Assembly (NCBI GenBank): GCA_937902925.1
Contig: CALFNN010000087.1
Coordinates: 1 to 35,369, forward strand
DNA length: 35,369 nt
Reading direction: 5' to 3'
Source: an uncultured Opitutaceae bacterium
GTDB lineage: Bacteria; Verrucomicrobiota; Verrucomicrobiia; Opitutales; Opitutaceae
Positions 21,520 through 29,391 of this stretch are shown one piece after another. Numbering within the stretch: the first letter of the stretch is position 1; the number at the start of each line of letters is the position of its first letter. Under the pieces are notes generated by a model, which was not told the origin of the DNA, searched no databases, and worked only from the letters and a program-made list of their open reading frames with translations. Both the position numbers and the translations under genes were made by a program.

Positions 21520-23148
21520 GTGAAAAAAAGACCTGATGAAATCTCCGAGGAGCTTTGGGAAATTGGGTGTGCTCGAGAAACTGTTATCCGGACGTTAGCA
21601 GCCAAGCCACGTCTGTCGCGCGAAGACGTTGATGCGGCGGCTGAAGTCTTGGGGATCCGCCGAACCGTCCTGTATGGCCTGCTGGCCGCGTATCGGAAGC
21701 GTCCCCAGACCACTACGCTCGTTCCAAAAGACCGGGGTCGGCGGCCCGAGACCCGCGTCCTCGAAGCAAAGGCAGAGGCGATGATCGCGACTGCCATCAA
21801 GGAGGATTATCTCGTGCGCGAGCGGCCTCGATTTTCCGATTTCATGCTAAGCCTCGGAGCGCGGTATCATGCGGTGGGCATAAAGGTGCCCGATGCGCGC
21901 ACGGTCCGACGGAGGATCGAACAACTCGACCCACGCAACGTTACCGCCGCGCGCTTCGGCGGGAAACGTTCGAGAGAAATCTATGGCCCCGCGCTTGCGC
22001 AGCCCCAGCCACTCGTGCCCCTGAGCATGTTTCAGATGGATCACAGCCCCGTCGACGTCATGGGCGTTGACGAAACTTCTCGATTGGCGATCGGCCGACC
22101 ATGGCTGACGTTGGCGATCGACGTCGCGACCAGAATAATTGCGGGCTTCTACCTATCCTTCGATCCACCCTCAGCGCTCTCGGTGGCACTGGCGCTGACG
22201 CACGCAGTCCTGCCCAAAGAGTCGTGGCTCCTCGAACGAAAGATAGACCTGCCCTGGCCAGTCTGCGGAATTCCCGACCGAATCGAAACCGACAACGCCG
22301 AGGAGTTTCATTCGAAGGCGTTTGAGCGAGGAGCGGGCGAATACGGAATCAAGATTGGCTATCGGTTGCCAGGATCCCCGCAAACCGGCGGTCACATCGA
22401 GCGATTGATCGGAACGTTCATGCACCGAATCCACCTAATCCCGGGAACGACGTTTTCGAACGTCGCGCAAAAGGGCGACTACGATTCGGAAAAGCGAGCG
22501 GTCATGACCTTGAAAGAAATCGAGCGGTGGCTGACGTTGGAAATTCTCGGCGTGTATCACAAGTCAGTGCACTCTGCGCTTCGGCAACCGCCGGAGCATG
22601 TATGGAAGGAGCGCATCAGCATCAAGCCCGAGCCCGTCCGCCATCCACGAGACCCAGGCAGATTCCTACTGGATTTTCTGCCCGGAGAATATCGCATGAT
22701 TCGGCGCGATGGCATCCAACTGCTGAATCTCCACTATTGGGACAATGTGCTAAGCCCAATGGCGGGCCGTTCCAAGTCACCTTTCCTCGTCAAATACGAC
22801 CCGCGGGACCTTTCGCGAGTGTTTTTGTGGGATGCCAAAGGGGACTATTGGACCATCCCGTACCGCGACCTTGGCGCGCCCCCCATCACACTGTGGGAGC
22901 ATCGAAACGCATTGCGCAAACTTCGCGCCGAAGGCGTAAGGATGGTCGACGAGAAATTGATTTTTCAAACGGTCACCGAGCAACGAGCGATCGTTGCGGA
23001 AGCCAAGCGAAAGACACGGGCTCAGCGTTTGATTCATGCCCGAAGTGGAGCGAACATCGGGCAACCGGCGGATCCACCGCCGGCGCCGGCCGACGTGGTA
23101 AGCGACCCGAAGACACTGCCGCCTTTCCCTGTTGAAGAGTGGTCATGA
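21520..23148 (+). CDS. tniA: TniA-like transposase (DDE, Mu/Tn7 TnsB type)
   Basis: The GTG start at 21520 gives 542 aa. An N-terminal winged HTH-like region (~30-140, LSREDVDAAAEVLGIRRTVL) is followed by an rve/DDE core. D174 (FQMDHSPVDV), D258 (RIETDNAEEF) and E294 (TGGHIERLIGT) form the catalytic triad, with the usual ~35-residue D-E gap. After the core comes a Mu-type beta-barrel C-terminal domain (~390-460, IQLLNLHYWDNVL, SPFLVKYDPRDLSRVFLWD). It carries out 3'-end strand transfer, binding the repeated sites in both element ends. Length and order (tniA-tniB-tniQ) fit the Tn5053/Tn402 group. The stop overlaps the tniB start (ATGA), so the genes are translationally coupled. Confidence 0.88.
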   Translation: MKKRPDEISEELWEIGCARETVIRTLAAKPRLSREDVDAAAEVLGIRRTVLYGLLAAYRKRPQTTTLVPKDRGRRPETRVLEAKAEAMIATAIKEDYLVRERPRFSDFMLSLGARYHAVGIKVPDARTVRRRIEQLDPRNVTAARFGGKRSREIYGPALAQPQPLVPLSMFQMDHSPVDVMGVDETSRLAIGRPWLTLAIDVATRIIAGFYLSFDPPSALSVALALTHAVLPKESWLLERKIDLPWPVCGIPDRIETDNAEEFHSKAFERGAGEYGIKIGYRLPGSPQTGGHIERLIGTFMHRIHLIPGTTFSNVAQKGDYDSEKRAVMTLKEIERWLTLEILGVYHKSVHSALRQPPEHVWKERISIKPEPVRHPRDPGRFLLDFLPGEYRMIRRDGIQLLNLHYWDNVLSPMAGRSKSPFLVKYDPRDLSRVFLWDAKGDYWTIPYRDLGAPPITLWEHRNALRKLRAEGVRMVDEKLIFQTVTEQRAIVAEAKRKTRAQRLIHARSGANIGQPADPPPAPADVVSDPKTLPPFPVEEWS

Positions 23149-24053
23149 GCACGGACCTCGATCACCTTTCGCCCCAGTTTAGATTGATTGCGCTCAAGCC
23201 ATCCGAGGAGCGTATCAATTGGATTCAGCAGGACCGATGGATCAGTTACCCGCGTGCAGAAAAGGCGCTGACGTCGATCAACGAACTGCTCGACTGCCCA
23301 ACTCGCACGAGGATGCCGTGCTTGCTCATTACCGGGGCTCCCGGGATGGGCAAAACTCACATCATCGAGAGATTCGTTCGAACTCATCCCGCGGAATTCG
23401 ACGAGAAGGCGGGCACCACCCGCCGGCGCGTCACGGCGCTGCAGATGCCGCCGGAGCCGGTCGAAAAAGAGTTTTACGAGGAGTTGCTCCTTTCGATGGA
23501 CGCGGTTGTGCCGGCGGGCGGCTCGGTTGCCACGCCGCGCGCGCGAACGCGGACTTTCGCCAAGCAGCTTGGACTTCGGCTAATCATCATCGATGAAATC
23601 CACGCGATGCTGGCCGGGACATTCCGCCAGCAGAGGATCCTGCTCAATTCCCTGAGATTTCTCGCAAACGACCTCCATCTGCCGCTGGTCTGTGCCGGAA
23701 CCCACGAAGCCCATCAGGCGTTGCTCACCGACCAACAATTGGCCGAACGGTTTGCCGTTTTTGAGCTGCCCAAATGGAAAGATGAGGATGCGTTCGTCCA
23801 ATTGCTTAACACATTCGCGTCTCTCTTGCCGCTGCGACGGTCATCTGAACTGGGCTCGCCAAAGATTCGCCAGCGCGTCCTCGCCTTGACTGAAGGCGTC
23901 ACGGTTCGAATCTGCCGGGTGCTCGAGGCGGCGGCGATTGCTGCGATCGCACATGGCACCGAGGAAATTACCTTGGACAGCCTGAGCGACGACTTGGTCG
24001 CCCGGTCACTGGTCTCCATTTCAGATCGCCGGCGGCGTCGCGGTGCCGCGTGA
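23145..24053 (+). CDS. tniB: TniB-like AAA+ ATPase, transposition regulator
   Basis: ATG at 23145 overlaps the tniA stop by four bases (ATGA); an in-frame ATG six bases earlier is less likely. The 302-aa product has Walker A GAPGMGKT at 64-71 and Walker B LIIIDEIH with D150-E151, then AAA+ sensor-type sequence LVCAGTHEAHQALLTDQQLA. It belongs to the TniB/TnsC/MuB group. These ATPases form filaments on target DNA and recruit the transposase, and their partner TniQ helps choose the target. Size fits TniB. Its place between tniA and tniQ supports the call. Confidence 0.88.
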   Translation: MSTDLDHLSPQFRLIALKPSEERINWIQQDRWISYPRAEKALTSINELLDCPTRTRMPCLLITGAPGMGKTHIIERFVRTHPAEFDEKAGTTRRRVTALQMPPEPVEKEFYEELLLSMDAVVPAGGSVATPRARTRTFAKQLGLRLIIIDEIHAMLAGTFRQQRILLNSLRFLANDLHLPLVCAGTHEAHQALLTDQQLAERFAVFELPKWKDEDAFVQLLNTFASLLPLRRSSELGSPKIRQRVLALTEGVTVRICRVLEAAAIAAIAHGTEEITLDSLSDDLVARSLVSISDRRRRRGAA

Positions 24054-24065
24054 CTTGAACAGGCG

Positions 24066-25262
24066 ATGGGATTGAATTCTTCGAACCCGCCGCCTCTCCC
24101 TTTCGCGCCACGACCACATCGTGGAGAGAATTTTACCTCGTGGCTGTTGCGGCTCGCTGGGGCGAACCACCTGACGCTGGATGAACTCCGCGACGTCGTT
24201 GCTCCCCGTGATGCCGGGGCCCGTGCTCCCGTTCCCGACTACGAGCAGTCGCCAACTCAACGAAGGAAATGGGCGAAGTTGGCGCGTATCTCCGAATCCG
24301 CCGTTCGCTCCCTCGATCTGAAAACGCAATTCCCGTTTGTTGATCGCAGGTGGCTGCAACTGCCTGACGCGGACTGGTCAGTCCCGGTTTGCTCAGTCTA
24401 TTGCCCGCAATGTTTCGGCGAGCAGATGAGGAATAACGTTCCGCTTCACCTGAAGGCAGAGTGGCGCCTGGCCTTTGTTACCCGGTGCATGGACCACGCC
24501 ACGCCGCTGGAGCAATTCTGTCCCCAGTGCGGAATCGATGAGCCGGTCTCATTCCCCCCGACCACGGCTCGTTGTCGCCGATGCTGGCACAATCTCGCGC
24601 AAAATCCACGTTCGGCCGCCCAGGAACGCGAGCCTGGCATCGTTGCACTGCAACGGATCGCGGTGGATGCATTTGCTGGCAAACGTATCTCATCGGACGA
24701 AGCGCCCGGACTGAGCGCGCCCCAGTTCCGCCGGCTTTTTTCAGAGTTGATCGGACTATTTACGACGGGTGACTTCCGTCACGATCGCGGCACCTTGATT
24801 GCAGCGTTGGCGCCGGGCCGGTTCAGATTACGCGAGCCGTATGAACGTTACCTGGATCCGCCATTCGCCGACCGACATTGGCGGGAGCGCGAGATGGTTC
24901 TGTCGGCCCTTGCGGAACTGGCTCTACCGCTCGCCCGTCGCACCATACCGAACGCGTGGTGGGTGCGGCGCCGGCATCCGCACTGCTCCCCACTCACGAT
25001 GATTCTTAAGCGGGTGACGCAGCACCGTCGCCGGTTCATGGCGATCGTCGGACGCTGGCCAAAGTCGTTCCAAGACCACATTTCGCGGCCGTATCTCGAT
25101 CCAGAGGCGAGCCCCAACCTCCACGGCCAATTACCGCACGAGTCATGTGCATCAGCTCTCTCGGTCGCTGAAAGATTGGAGGCGTTGTGCAAGACAGCCC
25201 CCGTTTCCGGCTACCGGAAAGTCCGGTATTTACGTGCAAAAAGTCCGGGATTTAGATGCTAA
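24066..25262 (+). CDS. tniQ: TniQ-like target-selection protein
   Basis: This 398-aa protein starts 12 bases after tniB. The TniQ hallmark is near the N-terminus (PHRGENFTSWLLRLAGANHL). It is followed by zinc-binding pairs C113-x-x-C116, C141-x-x-H144, C152-x-x-C155 and C170-x-x-C173 (CPQC, CMDH, CPQC, CRRC). TniQ/TnsD proteins link the AAA+ ATPase to a target site. The last ~20 residues (VSGYRKVRYLRAKSPGFRC) are encoded by the right-end transposase-site repeats themselves (25223-25260), so coding and cis-acting DNA overlap. No attachment-site gene is evident next to the element, so its target rule is unknown. Confidence 0.85.
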   Translation: MGLNSSNPPPLPFAPRPHRGENFTSWLLRLAGANHLTLDELRDVVAPRDAGARAPVPDYEQSPTQRRKWAKLARISESAVRSLDLKTQFPFVDRRWLQLPDADWSVPVCSVYCPQCFGEQMRNNVPLHLKAEWRLAFVTRCMDHATPLEQFCPQCGIDEPVSFPPTTARCRRCWHNLAQNPRSAAQEREPGIVALQRIAVDAFAGKRISSDEAPGLSAPQFRRLFSELIGLFTTGDFRHDRGTLIAALAPGRFRLREPYERYLDPPFADRHWREREMVLSALAELALPLARRTIPNAWWVRRRHPHCSPLTMILKRVTQHRRRFMAIVGRWPKSFQDHISRPYLDPEASPNLHGQLPHESCASALSVAERLEALCKTAPVSGYRKVRYLRAKSPGFRC

Positions 25263-25309
25263 AAGCCGCCCGGCGCCCCGTGATTCCGGGATTTAAGTGC
25301 AGTCCGACA
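25221..25309 (-). repeat. Transposon right end with three transposase-site repeats
   Basis: Sites in inverted orientation to the left end are CCGGTATTTACGTGCA (25223-25238), CCGGGATTTAGATGCT (25245-25260) and CCGGGATTTAAGTGCA (25286-25301), followed by GTC and the terminal CGACA (25305-25309). The first two lie within the 3' end of tniQ. Confidence 0.7.
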
Positions 25310-25779
25310 CCCCACGCCACTACCGTGCCATCGCCTTTCAAGGCCAACGTGTGATAACTGGCAGCCGAAATGGCCGTTATCCCGCTCAAACCGGATGGCA
25401 CGGCCGTTTGACCATAAGTGTTGTTTCCCCACGCCACGACTGTGCCGTCGCTCTTCAAGGCCACAGCGTGATCATAACCCGCCGCTATGGCCGTCACCCC
25501 GTTCAATCCGACAGGAACGCTGGCTGGAACGGCTCCTGAATCTTGATTATTTCCCGCATAATAACCCCACGCCACGACCGTGCCATTGCTCTTCAAGGCG
25601 ACCGAAAAATGACCGCTTCCCGCGATGGCCGTCACACCGCCCAACCCGGCAGGAACAGCCGAAGCACCGCCCACCACAAATCCCCATTCCCCCACAGTGC
25701 CATCACTCTTCAAAGCTATGCTGTGATAGTAAAGCGCAGGGAACGGCGCGCGGAGCTCCGGCGACACCAACCGGGCCAA
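25310..25779 (-). pseudogene. RCC1-repeat (beta-propeller) protein fragment, cut by the transposon
   Basis: The minus strand encodes about three RCC1-type repeats of the form G-x-TVVAWG...VTAIAAG-x-x-HA-VALKSDG, each about 50 residues (for example HAVALKSDGTVVAWGNNTYG). The frame continues past 25310 only as translated transposon end (VGLHLNPGITG). On the other side it starts inside a repeat (YYHSIALKSDGT) without a plausible signal peptide or start. It is thus a middle fragment of a larger, probably secreted or surface, repeat protein. No continuation is found to the left of the transposon, so a deletion accompanied or followed the insertion. Confidence 0.7.
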
Positions 25780-25825
25780 ACCACTTCACCCCAGCGTCCC
25801 TTCGCCGCCGTTTGAGGATTGGTGT

Positions 25826-25869
25826 CTTATACTCTGGACAAGGACGCCATTGGATGGCCAAAGTATGAG
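25826..25869 (+). promoter_or_regulatory. Probable hipBA operator/promoter
   Basis: An inverted repeat CTTATACTCTGG (25826-25837) / CCAAAGTATGAG (25858-25869), 10 of 12 positions complementary, with a 20-base spacer, lies directly before the antitoxin start at 25875. TATACT within the left arm is a good -10 box. HipB-type antitoxins bind such paired sites to repress their own operon. No clear -35 box is seen. Confidence 0.55.
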
Positions 25870-25874
25870 ACATC

Positions 25875-26252
25875 ATGCCGCGAACTACTCCCACGCTCTT
25901 TCCGCCTGCGACCCGCCAACTCGCCTCGCTGGGTGAGCGCCTTCGCGTCGCCCGATTGCGCCGGCGTTATTCCGCCGACTCCGTGGCCAAACGAGCCGGC
26001 GTCGCCCGTGGGACCCTCTATCGCGTCGAAGAAGGCGACCCCGGCGTCAGCCTCGCCACCTACGCCAGCGTGCTTCGCGTGTTGGGCCTGCAAGGCGATC
26101 TCGATCTCATCGCCCGCGACGACGTGCTCGGCCGTAAACTTCAGGATTTGAAATTGTCTACCCGCAAAGTCGCCCCGCGTCGCGCCTCAGTTTCTCCAAA
26201 AACATCGGCCGGCGCCAACGATCCCGTTCCGCCCGCCCCTTCCTCGTCATGA
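25875..26252 (+). CDS. hipB: HipB-like antitoxin, XRE-family HTH
   Basis: This 125-aa protein has a Cro/C1-type helix-turn-helix at about 18-75 (LGERLRVARLRRRYSADSVA, RAGVARGTLYRVEEGDPGVS, LATYASVLRVLGL). The tail (LSTRKVAPRRASVSPKTSAG) is basic, flexible and Ser/Pro rich, as in antitoxins that thread into their toxin. It overlaps the hipA start by four bases (ATGA). It likely neutralises HipA and represses the operon at the repeat in front of it. The ATG at 25875 has no evident ribosome site. Confidence 0.8.
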   Translation: MPRTTPTLFPPATRQLASLGERLRVARLRRRYSADSVAKRAGVARGTLYRVEEGDPGVSLATYASVLRVLGLQGDLDLIARDDVLGRKLQDLKLSTRKVAPRRASVSPKTSAGANDPVPPAPSSS

Positions 26253-27544
26253 GTGCCAGCGCGAAAAAGTCTGCCAGTGCCAACCGGCAACAAATCGATG
26301 TCTGCCTCGATGCCGACATCGTCGAGGCGCTTTGCCGTGTCGGCACGCTCTTCCACGCAGCGGGTCACGGTCACTCGGTTTTTTCCTTCGCCTACGATCC
26401 GGATTGGTTGCGCCGGCCAAACACCTTCGAAATCGACCCCGACCTGCAACTGCACGATGCCGAAAGCTATCCCAGCCAGCCAACGGGCGTGTTTCGGATT
26501 TTCACAGACTCCGCGCCCGACCGCTGGGGTCGCTTGCTGCTCGACCGTCGCGAAACCCTCAAGGCCCGCGAAGAAAAACGACCACCCCGGACGCTCACGG
26601 AATGGGACTATCTCCTCGGCGTGCATGACAGCTGCCGGATGGGTGCTCTCCGCTTCCGGCAGGACGCCGGCTCGCCGTTTTTGGACAACGACCGCAACCA
26701 GGCGGCGCCGCCCATCGCCTCGCTGCGCGAACTCGAAGCCGCGTCGCTGGCGCTCGAAGCGCCGGATGCCGACGAGCAACCCGAGTTTCGCCAATGGCTG
26801 ACCGCCCTGCTGGCCCCCGGCAGTTCGCTCGGCGGCGCCCGGCCCAAAGCCAATTTTACTGATCCGGAAGGAGCCTTGTGGATCGCCAAGTTTCCGAGTC
26901 GCGAGGACCGCCGCGACATCGGCGCCTGGGAAATGGTGGTGCATCAGCTCGCCAAAGCCGCCGGCCTGAACGTCCCGGACACCCAGCTCCTCAGTCTGGG
27001 CAGCCGTCACCGGACCTTTGCCAGCCGCCGGTTTGACCGGTTCGCGAACGGCCGGCGGCGTTTCTTCGTGTCGGCGATGACGCTGCTGAACCGACAGGAT
27101 GGCGAGAACGCCAGTTATCTGGAACTCGCAGAATTTCTCAGCACGCGCGGCAGTCCGGCACACAAAGATGCAGACCTGCGTGAGCTATGGACGCGCATCG
27201 TTTTCAACATTCTCGTCTCCAACCGGGACGACCACCTGCGCAATCATGGTTTCATTTTATCCGCGGACGGCTGGCGCCTCGCGCCCGCCTACGATCTCAA
27301 TCCGAACGTCGAACGAATCCACCACCAGTTGGCCATCGACTCCAGCGATGCCACTCCCGATGTGGCTCTCGCGCTGGCCACGGCCGAGTTCTACGGCCTG
27401 ACCAACGCGCAGGCGGCCAAAATTCTGCAACGCGTGCGGGAAGCCGTCAGTCAGTGGCGGACGGTCGCTACGAACCATCGGCTTCCGCGCGCGGAAATCG
27501 AACGAGTGGCGCAAGCGTTTTCCCTGCCGCCGGTCGGAAGTTGA
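26249..27544 (+). CDS. hipA: HipA-like serine/threonine kinase toxin
   Basis: This 431-aa protein has the HipA fold. The N-terminal subdomain holds RIFTDSAPDRWGRLLLDRRE and TEWDYLLGVHDSCRMGALRF. The Gly/Ser-rich loop GSSLGGARPK at 191-200 contains the usual autophosphorylation Ser. The ATP-binding Lys is K214 (WIAKF), the catalytic loop N325-RDDHLRN332 and the metal-binding D349 in PAYDLNP. All key residues are present, so it should be active. HipA kinases phosphorylate aminoacyl-tRNA synthetases (GltX in E. coli) and cause growth arrest; the target here is not known. It forms an operon with the HTH antitoxin just upstream (4-base overlap). It is probably part of the mobile accessory block with the R-M remnant. 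Confidence 0.85.
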   Translation: MSASAKKSASANRQQIDVCLDADIVEALCRVGTLFHAAGHGHSVFSFAYDPDWLRRPNTFEIDPDLQLHDAESYPSQPTGVFRIFTDSAPDRWGRLLLDRRETLKAREEKRPPRTLTEWDYLLGVHDSCRMGALRFRQDAGSPFLDNDRNQAAPPIASLRELEAASLALEAPDADEQPEFRQWLTALLAPGSSLGGARPKANFTDPEGALWIAKFPSREDRRDIGAWEMVVHQLAKAAGLNVPDTQLLSLGSRHRTFASRRFDRFANGRRRFFVSAMTLLNRQDGENASYLELAEFLSTRGSPAHKDADLRELWTRIVFNILVSNRDDHLRNHGFILSADGWRLAPAYDLNPNVERIHHQLAIDSSDATPDVALALATAEFYGLTNAQAAKILQRVREAVSQWRTVATNHRLPRAEIERVAQAFSLPPVGS

Positions 27545-27849
27545 CCGCTAATCGAACGAGGGACAGGTCTCGGGCAAAGGTCACGGGTCGCTTGCGCGAG
27601 GTGGCGGCCCTCATCCGCGGAATTCGGATCGATCGAGCCTTTGGAGGCCGACGAACGTCGAAAGCGGTGAGACCGTCGGCGGGGCCTGGAGCGGTCGGTG
27701 GGGAGCGCAGCGAACCACCGTCCGCGACGGACTCCCGCCCACAAACGGCCCAGCCGGCGCTCGGGTTGCGAGGCGCACGGGCCAACGAGCCCGTGAAGCT
27801 GAGCAGCCCGAGCGTCGGCGACATGACCGCAGAACGCGGGATGACCCAA
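27545..27849. other. Intergenic stretch after hipA
   Basis: No gene is supported. The stretch is GC-rich with repeated GAGCGCAGCGA-type sequence, and has an imperfect CGGTGG/CCACCG hairpin around 27693-27717. Open frames here have Arg/Pro/Gly-rich compositions typical of non-coding high-GC DNA. Confidence 0.35.
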
Positions 27850-27936
27850 TCACGCGGCCCAGTCCGCGCAGAGGAGTTCGGCCTGGGTGAGGACGGTCTC
27901 CGAGCTGGATTCCAATGCTGTCAGGCCGCCCGTCGA
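27850..27936 (-). pseudogene. Duplicated hsdS 3' tail
   Basis: The minus strand encodes [21 protein letters not shown] followed by AA and TGA (27850-27852). The intact hsdS ends [16 protein letters not shown]. The DNA match extends over about 45 bases (27857-27901 against 28045-28089, same orientation). Upstream of the match the frame closes, so only the tail remains. It is either the end of a lost second specificity gene or a partial duplication. Confidence 0.6.
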
Positions 27937-28030
27937 TCAAGACATCCCTGAACTTGCCGAAACGAAGACCATAGGTTCCGCCGTGATCTGGGCCGGAGTG
28001 CCAGCCGCTCAGTGCGTGCTTCGTGTTCAT
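27902..28030 (-). pseudogene. Possible truncated small gene behind hsdS
   Basis: An ATG four bases after the hsdS stop opens a frame reading MNTKHALSGWHSGPDHGGTY continuing GLRFGKFRDVLIDGRPDSIG. This has protein-like character (GPxHGGTYGLRF resembles small accessory proteins I cannot name). The frame then runs out of phase through the duplicated hsdS tail to 27611 with poor composition. It is probably a gene start fused to the tail copy. Confidence 0.3.
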
Positions 28031-28034
28031 GGTC

Positions 28035-29267
28035 TTACGCCGCCCAATCGGCGCAGAGGAGTTCGGCCTGCGCGAGGACGGTCTTCACCGCCGCTTCCTG
28101 CAAGTCCGGCGGGTACGCTCCCAACAACCCGCGGCTCGGCTTGAGCACCGAAAAACCTTTGATGTCCGGTGCGCTGAGACTCGGGAATACGGAGCCCGTG
28201 GTCTTTTCGAGTAAGCGCTCAAGGCCAACGTTAATCGTCTGGTAGAGGAAACCGTGAAATCCATCTTTGGCCCGAATGGCGCAAACGCCGCGACCGATGC
28301 CATATTTTCCGTCTGAAACCACACGCCTGCCGGTCGTTGAACCGCGCACGCAGAAGATTAGATCACCTTCGGCGGCGAAACGCGTCGCTGCTTCGGTCCA
28401 TTTAGATTTCACCGGAAAATAGTCGCCGAACTCCACCGGGCCGTTGATCAACGGTATGCCGATTCCGTTGGCGTTGTAGCTGTCGCCGTCTGGGGAGAGT
28501 CCCATCATGACGGAAGCGAGTTCGTCGAGTCGCGTAATGTCCCAACCCCGAGGAATTGGGCCGAGCGGAGAGTCTTGGAAGCTCGTGGGGAAAAGAGCTG
28601 CGGTGGATTCATCGAGGGCGGTAGGTTTGCGGCCGTCGAGTTTGGCGCGGACGGGGTCGAAATCCAAGAACCAGCTCTGGAACAGCGCCCGCGCCATCGC
28701 CTCCAGCGTCGCGTTCATTCGCCGGTTCAACTCGATCTTGTCGTCCAGCGCCCCAAGCACCGCCGCGATGGCTTTTTGCTCGGCGAGGGGTGGGATGCTG
28801 GCCTTGTGCGCGAGGATGCGTCCGGGCGATGTGTGCTTGACGGTTGTGCCAGTCGAGCTCGCCAAGACCTCGTGTCGATACTCTTCTGTGCGGAGAAGGT
28901 AGAACAGGAAACCTCGGTCCAGTTCAGCGCCACGTTTTATGAGAACCTTCCCGAGCCGCTGATTGTGGAGGAAGCGCGGGCCACGAGGTTTCGGCACAAG
29001 CGCGGGAAAGCCTAACGTGTCCGCCTGCTTGCTCAGGTCTGTCATGGTCACGACGAGGTCGCCTTCGTTGAGGACGTAATCGTCGGGAACCTCACCGTCG
29101 AAGTATTTGAACTTGTCGCCCTTGAAGCCTCCGCCGATGGCAAAGTTTCCCGGCGTGAGGAGAATGTCGCCGGGTGGCGCGTCGCGAATGTTTTCACCGG
29201 GAAACGCGAAGCCGTGCTTCACGTCCATCACTGCGGCGAGCGATATTTCTTTCCAATCACGCCCCAT
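28035..29267 (-). CDS. hsdS: Type I restriction-modification specificity subunit HsdS
   Basis: ATG at 29267 gives 410 aa ([20 protein letters not shown]); the longer frame to 29531 lies in the antisense of hsdM and is rejected. The layout is the usual pair of target-recognition domains separated by a conserved helix. TRD1 (~1-175) ends in [20 protein letters not shown]. The central spacer is [20 protein letters not shown] with [16 protein letters not shown] (~180-235). TRD2 (~255-385) begins [22 protein letters not shown]-terminal helix ends [10 protein letters not shown]. It would set the DNA target of the HsdM methylase. The start overlaps the original end of hsdM by 11 bases, the normal coupling in hsdMS. 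It appears intact, unlike hsdM, and no hsdR is seen. Confidence 0.85.
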   Translation of the reverse strand: MGRDWKEISLAAVMDVKHGFAFPGENIRDAPPGDILLTPGNFAIGGGFKGDKFKYFDGEVPDDYVLNEGDLVVTMTDLSKQADTLGFPALVPKPRGPRFLHNQRLGKVLIKRGAELDRGFLFYLLRTEEYRHEVLASSTGTTVKHTSPGRILAHKASIPPLAEQKAIAAVLGALDDKIELNRRMNATLEAMARALFQSWFLDFDPVRAKLDGRKPTALDESTAALFPTSFQDSPLGPIPRGWDITRLDELASVMMGLSPDGDSYNANGIGIPLINGPVEFGDYFPVKSKWTEAATRFAAEGDLIFCVRGSTTGRRVVSDGKYGIGRGVCAIRAKDGFHGFLYQTINVGLERLLEKTTGSVFPSLSAPDIKGFSVLKPSRGLLGAYPPDLQEAAVKTVLAQAELLCADWAA

Positions 29268-29391
29268 AACCCATCCCTCGTAAATTCGTCGTGATGGCCT
29301 TTTCCAGTTTCGCGGACTCGGCGAACTGACCATGCAGTTCGGCGACGAGGCGCGGCATCTTCTCCTCGAAGGGATCGCCGTCGTCTTCGAC
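29257..29391 (-). pseudogene. Detached C-terminus of hsdM after premature TAA
   Basis: Immediately after the TAA at 29394-29392 the same frame continues [44 protein letters not shown] and stops at TGA 29259-29257. This is exactly the expected end of HsdM proteins of this type (YVGAEEVEDDGEPFEEKM...). One base change (GAA to TAA) separates it from the main gene. Confidence 0.8.

Larger units (their letters stand above)
21383..25309. mobile_element. TniA-TniB-TniQ transposon (Tn5053/Tn7-like)
   Basis: The ends are TGTCG at 21383-21387 and CGACA at 25305-25309. Three bases inside the TGTCG on each side is an inverted block TGCAyTTAAATCCCGGAAT (left 21391-21409, right 25283-25301). A second matching block GCACGTAAATACCGGAC lies further in (left 21482-21498, right about 25221-25237). 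Extra single sites sit at 21461-21475 and 25245-25260. Multiple transposase-binding sites at each end and 5'-TGT termini are typical of Tn7/Tn5053-type elements. Between them are only tniA, tniB and tniQ: no cargo, no serine resolvase, no Cas genes. Flanking 5-mers (GCCAT and CCCCA) do not match, so no target duplication is visible. Confidence 0.75.

Noticed and set aside
21383-25309. CRISPR-associated transposon (type V-K or I-F)
   Set aside because: TniA/TniB/TniQ are present but there is no Cas12k, Cascade gene or CRISPR array in or near the element.
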